From an uncultured bacterium (GTDB taxonomy: Bacteria; Verrucomicrobiota; Kiritimatiellia; RFP12; UBA1067), in assembly GCA_902799385.1 (NCBI GenBank), contig CADCAK010000031.1, positions 1 to 44,647 on the forward strand: a stretch of DNA of 44,647 bases, read 5' to 3'. Below the pieces are notes generated by a model. It was given only the letters and a program-made list of their open reading frames with translations. It made no database searches and was not told the DNA's origin. Shown here piece by piece: positions 29,717-37,963 of the stretch. The translations under genes and the position numbers were made by a program. Position 1 is the first letter of the stretch. Each line of letters begins with the position of its first letter.

Positions 29717-32182
29717 CTATTCCTCGTCGGCAAGCTCCTCGTGGACGACTTTCCGCTTCGCGGACTTGTCCGCATCAGCGGCCTGCCCCGGCTGCGGTGG
29801 GACATCGCCCTTCGCGTCGCCCTTCCCGCCCTTCTTCGGCCTATAACCGTAGCCATAGCCGTAGCCGTAGCCATAGCCGTAGCCGTAGCTGTAGTGGCGG
29901 TGCGACGTCGGGTCGAACACCGACACATTGGACACTTCGACGTCGTTGACGACGACGCCGAGGATGTTGGCGCCGGCCTCGGTAAGGCTCCTGGAGCAAT
30001 ACTGTATGGGCCTGAAGTGCGTGCGGTCGGGGCAGCACATGACGAGGACGGAATCGACCTGCGCCGCAAGCGAGACGACGTCGCCGACCACGCCGTACGG
30101 CGGCGCGTCGACCACGATGCGGTCGTAGTTGGCGCGGGCCCACTCGAAGAAGTCCGTCACTGCGGCGGATCCGAATATCGTGGCGGGCGAGACGCCCTCC
30201 GGCGGAAGCGAGCAGACAACGTCGAGACCGGGAACGGAGGACTTGTTCACGAGCTTGGCGAAGTCCGGCTTGTCGCCGCCGTTTGCGGCCTGCAGGACGT
30301 GCGAGAAGCTCGTTTCCTTGGTCAGCTCGATTCCCCAGATCTTCGCAAGGCGCGGGCGCCTCAGGTCGAAGTCGACATGCAGGACCTTCTTGCCCGTCTG
30401 CGCGTGCGATATGGCGACCGACGTCGAGGTGATCGTCTTGCCTTCGCCGGGCTGCGTCGAGATGACGAGGACGCAATGCGTAAACGCCTCGTAGCGCGGG
30501 GAGTCGAGAAGGTTCCTAAGGCCCGCGACCGCTTCGGAGAACTGAGAATACTTGTCTTCGATCAGGAAGCGCGCGACCTGCTCGCGGCGCTTGCGGCGGA
30601 CGTGCGGCAGCACCGCCAGGACCTTGAGCGAGAGACGGCCTTCGATGTCCGTGAGGTTCACGACTGTGTCCTCGAGGTTGTCGATGACAAGGACGAACAG
30701 GAACCCGAGGCCTATCGAGAACACGACGCCGACGCCGAAGATCATGATGGGGTTCGGGAGGACCGGCTTCGACGGAACGGACGCCCTGCGCGCCACGCGG
30801 ACGATTTCGTTGTTCGCCTCGGACTGTATGCGCATCTTGTTCTCCTCGAGGATGAGGCTCTCGAGAAGCCTGTGCGCGACGCCGTACTCTGCCTCGAGCT
30901 TTCCGAGCCCGGACTCCGCGAAGACGATCTGCTGCTCGACGGAAGCGAGGTCGTTCCTGAGGTCCGACTGCTTCTGCCTGAGGTTTGCGAGCTGGTTCCT
31001 GACGACGTTGAGGGTCGAGCGGCCCGTCAAAAGGGCGCGCGACGCGGCGTCGAGGAAGCGCTGCTTGGCGAGGTCGAGCTCCTTCTTCTTCGACACGACC
31101 TCGGGGTGGTTCTCGGTATAGGCCACAAGCAGCCCCTGGTAGGCGCCGGAGGCGTCCTGGAAGGCGCGGTACTCCTTGGATATGTCTTCCGCGCGCGGGA
31201 TGCCCGCGGACAGCGTGCCGAACGTCTCGGGGTCCTTCTGGACCTCGGTGAGCAACTTCTCCCATTCGACGAGCTGCGTCTCCTGCGTCTCGAGGGCGAG
31301 GATGTCGGTCGTGGTCTTCGAAAGCCCCTGCTGCACCGTGTCGCGCGACGAGCGGAGATTGTCCACCTTGTGCGTGGTGCGGAAGTCGAGGAGCTGCTTC
31401 GTTATCTTGTCCACGTCGCGGCGCTTCTTCTCCACGTTCTCATGCGTCTGGCTCACCGCCTTGTCGCAGCGGACCTTGTTCTCCTCGTCGGTGTACGCCT
31501 CGATCGACTCGGCGTAGGCGTTGGCGATCGCAGCCGCAAGCTGGGCGGACTTGGACCTCACCGATATCATAATGATGCGCGAGTTGCGCTGCAGCTCAAG
31601 CTTCGAGCCGGCGATGGTGGCGACGATGTCGTCGTCGGACACGGTCGAGGAAGGGTTGCTCGTCCTGTACTGCTGCTGTATCATCAGCACGATCTTCTCG
31701 GATCGCCAGTCGGAGATGCGGGTGTTGAATATCTCGGCGTAGTTTGCGCCGAAGTCGGGTAGCGACTCGTCGAGCGCACTCGACGTGCCGCGCGTGACGC
31801 GCCTCATGTCGATGGTGAACTCGCTCCTCGCCTCGTAGATGGTCGGGGAGATGCGGTATACCGCAAAGGACACGATAAGCCCGACGAGCAGGAAGACAAA
31901 CACCGATAGCCAGCGCTGAGACACGACCCGCAGCATTCGGCTCATCGTTATCGTCCCTACGAAGGACCCTTCCCCCGAATCGCCCGAGTTCCCCCCGTAC
32001 GAACCGTAGGAACCGTACGAACCATAGGAACCGTAGGCCCCATAAGCCCCGCCGTACTTGACCCCGCCGCCGCCGTAGTACATCGGCCCGCGTCCGCCGC
32101 CGTAGTACATCGGCTGCTTCCCGCCATAATACATCGGTCCCGCACCCTTCGTGCTGCCGTAGTAAAGAGGTTTGTCCGCCAT
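29717..32182 (-). CDS. Polysaccharide co-polymerase with BY-kinase domain (Wzc-like), Tyr-rich at both ends
   Basis: An 821-residue Wzc-type protein. Residues 1-78 are a Gly/Tyr low-complexity tract with repeated MYYGG and YGSYGS units. Then come membrane segment 1 (about 91-112), a long periplasmic Wzz domain with coiled coil, and a second membrane segment (about 490-510). The cytoplasmic tyrosine-kinase domain has Walker A QPGEGKT (K near 582), A' VLHVDFD (about 601-607) and Walker B IVVDAPP (about 689-695). The C-terminal tyrosine cluster is an unbroken alternation with nine Tyr (764-780), followed by a Lys/Gly and acidic tail. Such kinases autophosphorylate the cluster to control polymer export. 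It is in the operon with Wza- and Wzy-like genes. Confidence 0.93.
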   Translation of the reverse strand: MADKPLYYGSTKGAGPMYYGGKQPMYYGGGRGPMYYGGGGVKYGGAYGAYGSYGSYGSYGSYGGNSGDSGEGSFVGTITMSRMLRVVSQRWLSVFVFLLVGLIVSFAVYRISPTIYEARSEFTIDMRRVTRGTSSALDESLPDFGANYAEIFNTRISDWRSEKIVLMIQQQYRTSNPSSTVSDDDIVATIAGSKLELQRNSRIIMISVRSKSAQLAAAIANAYAESIEAYTDEENKVRCDKAVSQTHENVEKKRRDVDKITKQLLDFRTTHKVDNLRSSRDTVQQGLSKTTTDILALETQETQLVEWEKLLTEVQKDPETFGTLSAGIPRAEDISKEYRAFQDASGAYQGLLVAYTENHPEVVSKKKELDLAKQRFLDAASRALLTGRSTLNVVRNQLANLRQKQSDLRNDLASVEQQIVFAESGLGKLEAEYGVAHRLLESLILEENKMRIQSEANNEIVRVARRASVPSKPVLPNPIMIFGVGVVFSIGLGFLFVLVIDNLEDTVVNLTDIEGRLSLKVLAVLPHVRRKRREQVARFLIEDKYSQFSEAVAGLRNLLDSPRYEAFTHCVLVISTQPGEGKTITSTSVAISHAQTGKKVLHVDFDLRRPRLAKIWGIELTKETSFSHVLQAANGGDKPDFAKLVNKSSVPGLDVVCSLPPEGVSPATIFGSAAVTDFFEWARANYDRIVVDAPPYGVVGDVVSLAAQVDSVLVMCCPDRTHFRPIQYCSRSLTEAGANILGVVVNDVEVSNVSVFDPTSHRHYSYGYGYGYGYGYGYGYRPKKGGKGDAKGDVPPQPGQAADADKSAKRKVVHEELADEE
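29845..29896. repeat. In-frame hexamer tandem repeat encoding the Tyr-Gly cluster
   Basis: About eight six-base units (CCGTAG/CCATAG on the plus strand) encode Tyr-Gly dipeptides in the kinase tail. Because the unit is six bases, slippage would change the number of tyrosines without shifting the frame. Confidence 0.75.
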
Positions 32183-32185
32183 GTC

Positions 32186-33631
32186 TTATTTCTCCGTCAA
32201 ATCGCCGTCGTCTTTCTTCTTGGGCGCCGGGAAGGCGCTGCCGGCCATGGCAAACATGGCCGCAACCAGCATCATCACCTCGGGCCTCCAAATGGAATGG
32301 TCGTAGAACCCGCACGCGGCGACAACCGCAACGGCTATCGGCCCAAGCATGCATACGGGATGGAATATCAACGCGCCCAGCGTGTGCCGCGACTTCGAAA
32401 TCGCATTCAGCACGGCATGAAACGCGCGAAGCGCATACGTCCACAGAAGGAAGAGCATGGGGACGACGAAGAACGCAATGCCGGCGATGCCGCGCTCGGC
32501 CAGCATCTGCAACCATCCGTTGAGCGCACCCGACTGGTTGGGCGCAAGCACCGCCCAGTCCGACTCCGTGGCGAAGAACCGGATGTCGAGCCCAAACGAG
32601 CCGACGCCGGTCCCAAGCCAAGGATTCTCCTTCCAGACCTTCTCGGCGATGGACGAAAGGACCGAGCGCAGCGCAAAGAAGCCGTCCGGGACGAGACGCG
32701 TCCCCTCCTCGCCGAAGACGGCGGCGAGCTTCTGGGCCTTTATCTCCTCGGGCACCACACCCATTATGAAAAGCACGGGCGGGATAGCCGACACAAGCAG
32801 GAACGCAAGGCACTTCGGCATGACAAGGCCGCCGATGCGGTGCTGCGCATATGCAAGGGAGCAGACGAGGGCGAGCAGCACGCATGCGCCATGCGCCGCG
32901 ATGACCATGTCGGAAGCGAAGAGGTAAAGCCCTATGGCGCACCCGCCGACGGCAATGGCGAGCAACGGCATCGCGCGGTTCCACTTGCGCTCAAACGCAC
33001 CAGCCATGGCTACCATCGAGCCGACGAGGCAAAGCCCGAAAGCCGTGCCGGGATAAGTGGCGTCAACGGTAGAGCAGGCGGCCTGGAGCAGCGCCGCTTC
33101 GTTTCCGAAGACGCATGCGATGGCGGCGACCACGGCCGCAATGCCGGCGAGGAACGCCGCCGCGAAAAGAAAGCAGACGCGCGCGGACTTGCCAAGCGCA
33201 TGGCGGCACGCCTGCATCAGAACCGCCACCGCCACGACGGAGGCGAAAGGCAGGTAGCCGCTCCCCGAAACGCCGCCCGGAAGAAACGGCAACGAAGCCT
33301 CCGCGAGGCTCCACGCCTGCTTCTCGGCGTCATACGCCATCGCCACGCCGCCATTGAGCCAGCGGACGGCGGCAATCAGCACAAGCACGAGGGAAAGCCA
33401 GAAAAGCGGGTCAAGCGCAATCGAAGACGCCACGCGGAAGCGGGCATCGTGAAGGGTCTCCTCCTTTCGGCGCGACGGCTCGAGAACCGTCCATGCCGAC
33501 GCAAGGAACGAAAGCCACAGCACCACTCTCGCCGTCCACACGTCGCCGCAGAACGGGAAAAGGAACAGCGGCGCAACCGCCAGCAAGGCAAGGTGCGCCG
33601 CTAGGCCGTACTTGGATATGGCCTTGTGCAC
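32186..33631 (-). CDS. O-antigen ligase/polymerase-like membrane protein (Wzy/WaaL type)
   Basis: A polytopic protein of about 481 residues with 10-12 hydrophobic segments and one long central loop, ending in a charged cytoplasmic tail (PAPKKKDDGDLTEK). The motif ENPWLGTGVGSFGLD in the loop is typical of the Wzy_C (O-antigen ligase/polymerase) family. The open frame continues upstream into the barrel gene; the GTG at 33631 (MHKAISKYGL...) just after that gene's stop is the likely start, though its ribosome site is weak. It is predicted to polymerise undecaprenyl-linked repeat units at the periplasmic face. It is followed 3 bases later by the BY-kinase gene. Confidence 0.85.
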   Translation of the reverse strand: MHKAISKYGLAAHLALLAVAPLFLFPFCGDVWTARVVLWLSFLASAWTVLEPSRRKEETLHDARFRVASSIALDPLFWLSLVLVLIAAVRWLNGGVAMAYDAEKQAWSLAEASLPFLPGGVSGSGYLPFASVVAVAVLMQACRHALGKSARVCFLFAAAFLAGIAAVVAAIACVFGNEAALLQAACSTVDATYPGTAFGLCLVGSMVAMAGAFERKWNRAMPLLAIAVGGCAIGLYLFASDMVIAAHGACVLLALVCSLAYAQHRIGGLVMPKCLAFLLVSAIPPVLFIMGVVPEEIKAQKLAAVFGEEGTRLVPDGFFALRSVLSSIAEKVWKENPWLGTGVGSFGLDIRFFATESDWAVLAPNQSGALNGWLQMLAERGIAGIAFFVVPMLFLLWTYALRAFHAVLNAISKSRHTLGALIFHPVCMLGPIAVAVVAACGFYDHSIWRPEVMMLVAAMFAMAGSAFPAPKKKDDGDLTEK

Positions 33632-33633
33632 TT

Positions 33634-34875
33634 TCAGTACGTCAGGCGCATGCCGACCGTGCCACGGAAGCGGTCGTAGTCGTAGTTGTGCCCGCGGACA
33701 TCGCCGCCGTCGCACATGTCGGTCTGGTACTCTAACCTACCGTAGATCTGGAGGAAGCGGTTGAGCGTGTAGTTGAGGCCGATACGGGCGGTGATGATGT
33801 CGTCGTCGTAGTCATACGCACTCTCGGAGGTGTACTCGTGCGTCTCGCGACGGTAGTTGAAGTCGAGCGTGGCGGTGAGCTTGCCGCGGACCATCGAGTG
33901 CGCAAGGCCCCAGCTGATGGAGTCGACGCGGATGGCGCTGCATGCCTCGCGCTCGGAGGGCTGATAGTAGCTCGCCGCGAGGAGCATCGTGTTCCACGTG
34001 TCGGAGATCTTCCACTTGGCGGATACCTGGTAAGTCCACCCGTCGACGTCGTCGGCATCGCCCTCGGCGTACTCGAAGCGGCTCCAGCCGGTCAAGATGC
34101 GGTACTCGATCTTCTCGGTAGCCCTGGTGCCGATACCGCCCATGACCGACCAACCGCGCGACTCGTCGGAGTAGCGGACGTTGCTCGGGACGTTGTCCTG
34201 CCAGTACCAGCTGTAGTTGGAGGCGAGGAGAATGTCTGTCCACTTGGATGCGGCATAGCCGACCTCGCCGCCCACAACGGCGCGCTTCCAGCCGTAAAGC
34301 GGGGCGTAGGACTTCATGTTGTTTTCATAGTCAAGGAGATAGTACGAACCTTCGGCGGCGGCATGCCAGCGCTCGTTGATGCGCCGCTCAAGGGCGATAG
34401 CCGTCTGGAACGTCTTGCGGTCGCGGCCAATACCCCTGCCGTTGTGCTCGGACATGTCGTCGTCCTGGGCGATCTGCGTGAAATTTTCGGAGAGAAGGAG
34501 GCTCCAGCCCTTTTCGTTCGGAAGCGAATCCGCCCACCTGAATGTCAGGTTCTCGCCGTAGCTGGACTCGTTGAGCTGGTGGCTATAGCGGTCGTAGGCA
34601 TGGTACATGTACCACGCACGGCCAGCCAACTCCCAGTTCTCGCCCTTGTACTCGACGCCGAGGCCGGGGTTCACGACCCAGGTTGACCCATCCCTCGAAT
34701 GCTTGGAGGAATCGACGTTGGAGTCGTAGGTGTACGAAAGCGAGACATACGGGCGAAGCGTCATGCGCTCGCCGACCCTGAAGCCGGTAGGCCTGTCCAC
34801 AACATCCGCAGACACCGTCTGGGCCAACACGGACACGACGGTCGTAGCGGCAAGAGCGGAAAACTTGATATTCAT
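33634..34875 (-). CDS. Outer-membrane beta-barrel protein of the exopolysaccharide locus
   Basis: A 413-residue protein started at MNIKFSALAATTVVSVLAQT (34875), with a GGAGGT ribosome site, a cleavable signal peptide ending SADV, and a mature part made of alternating aromatic/hydrophobic strands and short turns (YVSLSYTYDSNVD, GLGVEYKGENWELAGRAW, ...), ending in a C-terminal aromatic (MRLTY). It fits putative beta-barrel porin 2 proteins that often accompany exopolysaccharide clusters. It may be the outer-membrane pore or a polymer-anchoring protein alongside the Wza-like lipoprotein. Confidence 0.85.
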   Translation of the reverse strand: MNIKFSALAATTVVSVLAQTVSADVVDRPTGFRVGERMTLRPYVSLSYTYDSNVDSSKHSRDGSTWVVNPGLGVEYKGENWELAGRAWYMYHAYDRYSHQLNESSYGENLTFRWADSLPNEKGWSLLLSENFTQIAQDDDMSEHNGRGIGRDRKTFQTAIALERRINERWHAAAEGSYYLLDYENNMKSYAPLYGWKRAVVGGEVGYAASKWTDILLASNYSWYWQDNVPSNVRYSDESRGWSVMGGIGTRATEKIEYRILTGWSRFEYAEGDADDVDGWTYQVSAKWKISDTWNTMLLAASYYQPSEREACSAIRVDSISWGLAHSMVRGKLTATLDFNYRRETHEYTSESAYDYDDDIITARIGLNYTLNRFLQIYGRLEYQTDMCDGGDVRGHNYDYDRFRGTVGMRLTY

Positions 34876-34905
34876 TGATTTACCTCCACTAGTCAATTCT
34901 GCAAC

Positions 34906-35910
34906 TTAGAAATTCTGCCCAGGATAGCCGCCGGGCTCGTACGGACTCTCACCTTGGTCGGAAGTTCCGCGGGCGGAAGCTCCACGCTTGAAGGTGGGGT
35001 TGTACTTGGCGGCGGGGTCCATCGTACGGGGCAGCCTTGAAAGCGACTCGCCGGAGAGTGTGCTGACGCCGTCAACGACGTCCATGGCGTTCGGATCGCT
35101 GAACAAGGGGGAAAGAAGGGCCGTGATTGAGGAAGAAGCGTCCGAAAGACTGCACTCGCTCGCAAGATCGGCTACAAGCGCATCGCCAGAGCACTTCAAC
35201 GACACCGCGAGCACCATGTCAGGGTCGGGCTGCCTACCAGCGTCGGCGGCACCGAGCATGGGATCGTACGTCTTCTCCTGCCCGACGCCAAGCGCGGGCG
35301 AAAGCCACTCGTTCTGGGCGAGGCTCCTCGTCTCGGGGTCCTTGAGCGCGCCCACGAGCGTGTCGCGAAGGTCAGCGGGAGAACCATTGGAGCCGCGTAT
35401 GAGCATGAGGACGGCGAACGCATTGCGCACGCCAGCGTTGTCGGCCGTCGCGGTGCGCTCCTGGACCTTGGCGAGAAGGTTCGTGGCGATTTCCACGTAC
35501 TGGGCGTCGGTATAGGTCTTGGTAGGATCAGCGTTGCGGTTGAACATGTTGGACGCAAAGCTCTCGTTCAGGATCGTGAGCGCCTCGGGGGGGACCGTCG
35601 CGAACACCTCGGCCACGAGCGTGGTGAGATTGCCCTTCTGGGCGCCCTTGAGCGCGGCGGAGTTGACGCTGAGGTACTTGGCGGTCTTCTCCTCGGGAGA
35701 GCCGGGCATGTCGGCAATCGCGGCGTTCACATCGGCGAGGAACGAGGCCTGGTCTGACGCAGCCAGCTGCTTCATAACGGACGTCATCGCCGCAGGGTCG
35801 TTGATTATCTCGCCTATCTTGCCGCGAGCGTCGGCCGACGATATCGTCTTGTCCTGGGCAACCAGCACAGAGGCCATCGCCATCGTAATCACCATCAGTA
35901 GTTTCTTCAT
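34906..35910 (-). CDS. Secreted helical protein of unknown family in the exopolysaccharide locus
   Basis: A 334-residue protein with a signal peptide (MKKLLMVITMAMASVLVAQ). The mature protein is predominantly helical, with Ala/Asp/Ser-rich helices (TSVMKQLAASDQASFLADVNAAI...), only two cysteines, and a Gly/Pro/Tyr-rich tail (SPYEPGGYPGQNF). No enzyme motif or known domain was recognised. It sits between the Wza-like and barrel genes with short gaps of about 25-30 bases, so it is very likely part of the export machinery or a secreted matrix component. Confidence 0.75.
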   Translation of the reverse strand: MKKLLMVITMAMASVLVAQDKTISSADARGKIGEIINDPAAMTSVMKQLAASDQASFLADVNAAIADMPGSPEEKTAKYLSVNSAALKGAQKGNLTTLVAEVFATVPPEALTILNESFASNMFNRNADPTKTYTDAQYVEIATNLLAKVQERTATADNAGVRNAFAVLMLIRGSNGSPADLRDTLVGALKDPETRSLAQNEWLSPALGVGQEKTYDPMLGAADAGRQPDPDMVLAVSLKCSGDALVADLASECSLSDASSSITALLSPLFSDPNAMDVVDGVSTLSGESLSRLPRTMDPAAKYNPTFKRGASARGTSDQGESPYEPGGYPGQNF

Positions 35911-35935
35911 TTGTTTGCTCCCCTTTTTATGGAAA

Positions 35936-36604
35936 TCAATACCATGTCTCAGGCACCCAGACCACGTCGCCGGCGCGTAGGACGATGTCCTTCTCGATCC
36001 TGCCCTTCTCGCCGATCTCGACGAGGTCTATAGTGTAGATCGTCTTCTTGCCGTCCTTGTCGCAGCGGCTCACGCGGATCTTGGACTTGTTGGCGAACGG
36101 CCTGAGGCCGCCGGCGGCCTGCAGGACCTTCGTCACCGTGAGATCCATGGTCGAAGGCATGTTGACGGGGCCGGGCGAGGCAACCTCGCCGAGAACGGTC
36201 ACAGTCCCCCACGGGCTCACGCCCTTGCCGTCGTACGGCGCGAAGGTAACCGTGACCTGCGGCTGCTTGTAATAGTCGGAATAGAGCTTAACGAGCTTCT
36301 GCTTGAGGGCCTCAAGCGTAAGACCGTCGCAAGCGACCGGCGACTGGAGGAGGTGCGGAAGCGTGATGTCGCCGTTCTGGTCCACGAGAACCTGCATGTT
36401 GACGGGCTGGGTCGCGCCGGAGCCGACCACGACGACAAGCGCGATGCCAGGACGGACGCGAGGCTCGAAATAGACAGGACCGACCGCCGACCCCTGCTGA
36501 TCGTCGGACGAGAATATCTTGGTAATAAAAGCACATCCACCTGTGCACGCAAGCACACAGGCACAACACGCCAAGATGGCGATACGTCTGTACAGTTCAA
36601 CCAT
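35936..36604 (-). CDS. Wza-type polysaccharide export lipoprotein
   Basis: A protein of about 222 residues, started at MVELYRRIAIL (36604). It has an N-terminal hydrophobic segment and a lipobox-like TGGC. The Poly_export domain reads VRPGIALVVVVGSGATQP, then VLVDQNGDITLPHL and VTVTFAPYDGKG; an SLBB-type segment follows (VTVLGEVASPGPVNMPSTMDLTVTKVLQAAGG). It forms or contributes to the outer-membrane export channel for the polysaccharide. An ATG three codons upstream (36613) is also possible but touches the -10 box. It is the first gene of the exopolysaccharide run and has a strong promoter inside tsaE. Confidence 0.9.
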   Translation of the reverse strand: MVELYRRIAILACCACVLACTGGCAFITKIFSSDDQQGSAVGPVYFEPRVRPGIALVVVVGSGATQPVNMQVLVDQNGDITLPHLLQSPVACDGLTLEALKQKLVKLYSDYYKQPQVTVTFAPYDGKGVSPWGTVTVLGEVASPGPVNMPSTMDLTVTKVLQAAGGLRPFANKSKIRVSRCDKDGKKTIYTIDLVEIGEKGRIEKDIVLRAGDVVWVPETWY

Positions 36605-36613
36605 GTGTCGCAT

Positions 36614-36643
36614 ATTATACCGCAATTCGGTCCTCCGTGTCAA
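36614..36643 (-). promoter_or_regulatory. Consensus promoter of the exopolysaccharide operon inside the end of tsaE
   Basis: TTGACA (36638-36643), 18-base spacer, TATAAT (36614-36619) on the minus strand, matching both consensus boxes exactly. The TAA stop of tsaE (36615-36617) is part of the -10 box. Only 9 bases separate the -10 from the Wza-like ATG at 36604, so the transcript would be leaderless or nearly so. Confidence 0.8.
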
Positions 36644-37052
36644 TGGTGATTTTACGATTTTCTTCCCCCAAGTGGCGGAAGGCTATTCTGCGCGCATTCT
36701 GGGGTATGAGCGTCCCTGCGCGCTCAGGCCACTCGATGGCGAGAATCGCGCCGCGGGCGACATAGTCCTCCCATCCCAGCGCCTCGACATCCTCCTCGCC
36801 ATGCAGGCGGTAGAGGTCCATGTGGACAAGCAGGACTCCTGGCGACTGGTGCTCCTGCACGATGCAGAACGTCGGCGAGGTCACGCGGCCGGGCACCCCG
36901 AGCGCATCGGCAAGCCCCTGCACGAACGTAGTCTTTCCCGCGCCGAGGTCGCCTTCGAGGCATACGACATCTCCGGGCTTTAGCTCCTTGGCGAGCTCTT
37001 TTGCGAGCGCCCACGTCTCCTCGACGCTCGCAACCTCGAAGACGCCCTTCAC
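36615..37052 (-). CDS. tsaE: tRNA threonylcarbamoyladenosine biosynthesis ATPase TsaE
   Basis: A 145-residue P-loop protein with Walker A GDLGAGKTTF (K40), the family hallmark VTSPTFCIVQEH, HMDLYRL, and AIEWPERA near the end. TsaE supports the TsaBD complex that adds threonylcarbamoyl to A37 of ANN-decoding tRNAs. Length is normal. Its ATG overlaps the dehydrogenase stop by 4 bases. The other tsa genes are not in the window. Confidence 0.94.
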   Translation of the reverse strand: MKGVFEVASVEETWALAKELAKELKPGDVVCLEGDLGAGKTTFVQGLADALGVPGRVTSPTFCIVQEHQSPGVLLVHMDLYRLHGEEDVEALGWEDYVARGAILAIEWPERAGTLIPQNARRIAFRHLGEENRKITIDTEDRIAV

Positions 37053-37963
37053 TTCAGCAGCCCCTCGCTTGCAAGTTCCCTAAAGCAATCCTTCATGTAG
37101 CGCGTCGAAAAAGCGCAGGCATGGGGCATGCGAACGAGATTCCACGGCACGCTTTTCGCCGCCGCGAGCCCTTTGCCGCGCCGGCCGACGCCGGGATTCA
37201 GGGCGGTCGGCTCGTGCTTGAACACATCAAGGTAGGCCCCTGCGAGGCGGCCTTCCTTGATTGCCGCGAGGAGCGCGTCCTCGTCAACGGCGTTCCCGCG
37301 CCCGACGTTGACGACCACGCACTTCTTCGGCAGCCGGCGGATGAGGCGCGCATCGAGGAAGTCGTCCGTGCCCGTGTCGGAGGGCAACGCAATTATAAAC
37401 CAGTCGGCGCGGCGAAGAAACGGGCCGACGTCTTTCAACGTAGGTCCATGCCGCGTGATTCCAAAGCACTCTACGCCAAATGGCTCAAGACGCGCGGCGA
37501 TCGCGCGGCCGATGCGCCCGAAGCCGGCAATCACCGCCGTCGTGCCCGCGAGGTCGCCGCAGTGCGCGGCAAGTCCGGAGCGCGGCCACATAGGGCCCTT
37601 CCAAAAGAACCCGCGCGTCCACGCAAGAAGAAAGCCAAGAACCGTCTCGGAGATAATCGGGCCGTGGAACGCGCCGAAATGGACCTTGACGCCGACCGGC
37701 GCGTCACGCCATGCGATGAGCTCGCGCCCGGCGGCCGGCGTCGCGAGGACCTTGAGTCTCTTCGCGAGCGCGAACCACTCCTTCTTGAAGTGCCACACGA
37801 CGGCATGGGTCGCAGACGGCAGCGCCCTGAGGAACGCCCGCTCGCCCCTGGCGCGCACGACGCGGCTCCCCTTCGGAACGAGAGACCTGAAAAACTTCAG
37901 GTCCCTCTCGTCCGCCCGAAAGCACTTCTCGGGCCACTCAAGCCAAATCAGGTACGCGTTCAC
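37049..37963 (-). CDS. D-isomer-specific 2-hydroxyacid dehydrogenase family protein
   Basis: A 304-residue protein. The NAD-binding domain has AVIAGFGRIGRAIAARL (about 142-158), followed by the conserved LPSDTGTDDFLD, VVNVGRGNAVDEDAL (catalytic Arg) and LDVFKHEP (Glu), with a late MPHACAF (His). These are the residues of the family, which reduces 2-keto acids to D-2-hydroxy acids or the reverse. The substrate is not evident. 4-base overlaps join it to the acyl-CoA synthetase upstream and to tsaE downstream. Confidence 0.88.
   Translation of the reverse strand: MNAYLIWLEWPEKCFRADERDLKFFRSLVPKGSRVVRARGERAFLRALPSATHAVVWHFKKEWFALAKRLKVLATPAAGRELIAWRDAPVGVKVHFGAFHGPIISETVLGFLLAWTRGFFWKGPMWPRSGLAAHCGDLAGTTAVIAGFGRIGRAIAARLEPFGVECFGITRHGPTLKDVGPFLRRADWFIIALPSDTGTDDFLDARLIRRLPKKCVVVNVGRGNAVDEDALLAAIKEGRLAGAYLDVFKHEPTALNPGVGRRGKGLAAAKSVPWNLVRMPHACAFSTRYMKDCFRELASEGLLK

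Noticed and set aside
29845..29896. Regular tandem repeat considered as a CRISPR or satellite
   Set aside because: The units are six bases, contiguous and in frame, coding for Tyr-Gly in the kinase tail; there are no spacers.
29180..31762. A plus-strand open frame of 860 codons opposite guaA and the BY-kinase
   Set aside because: It spans the boundary of two clear minus-strand genes and shows only antisense composition.
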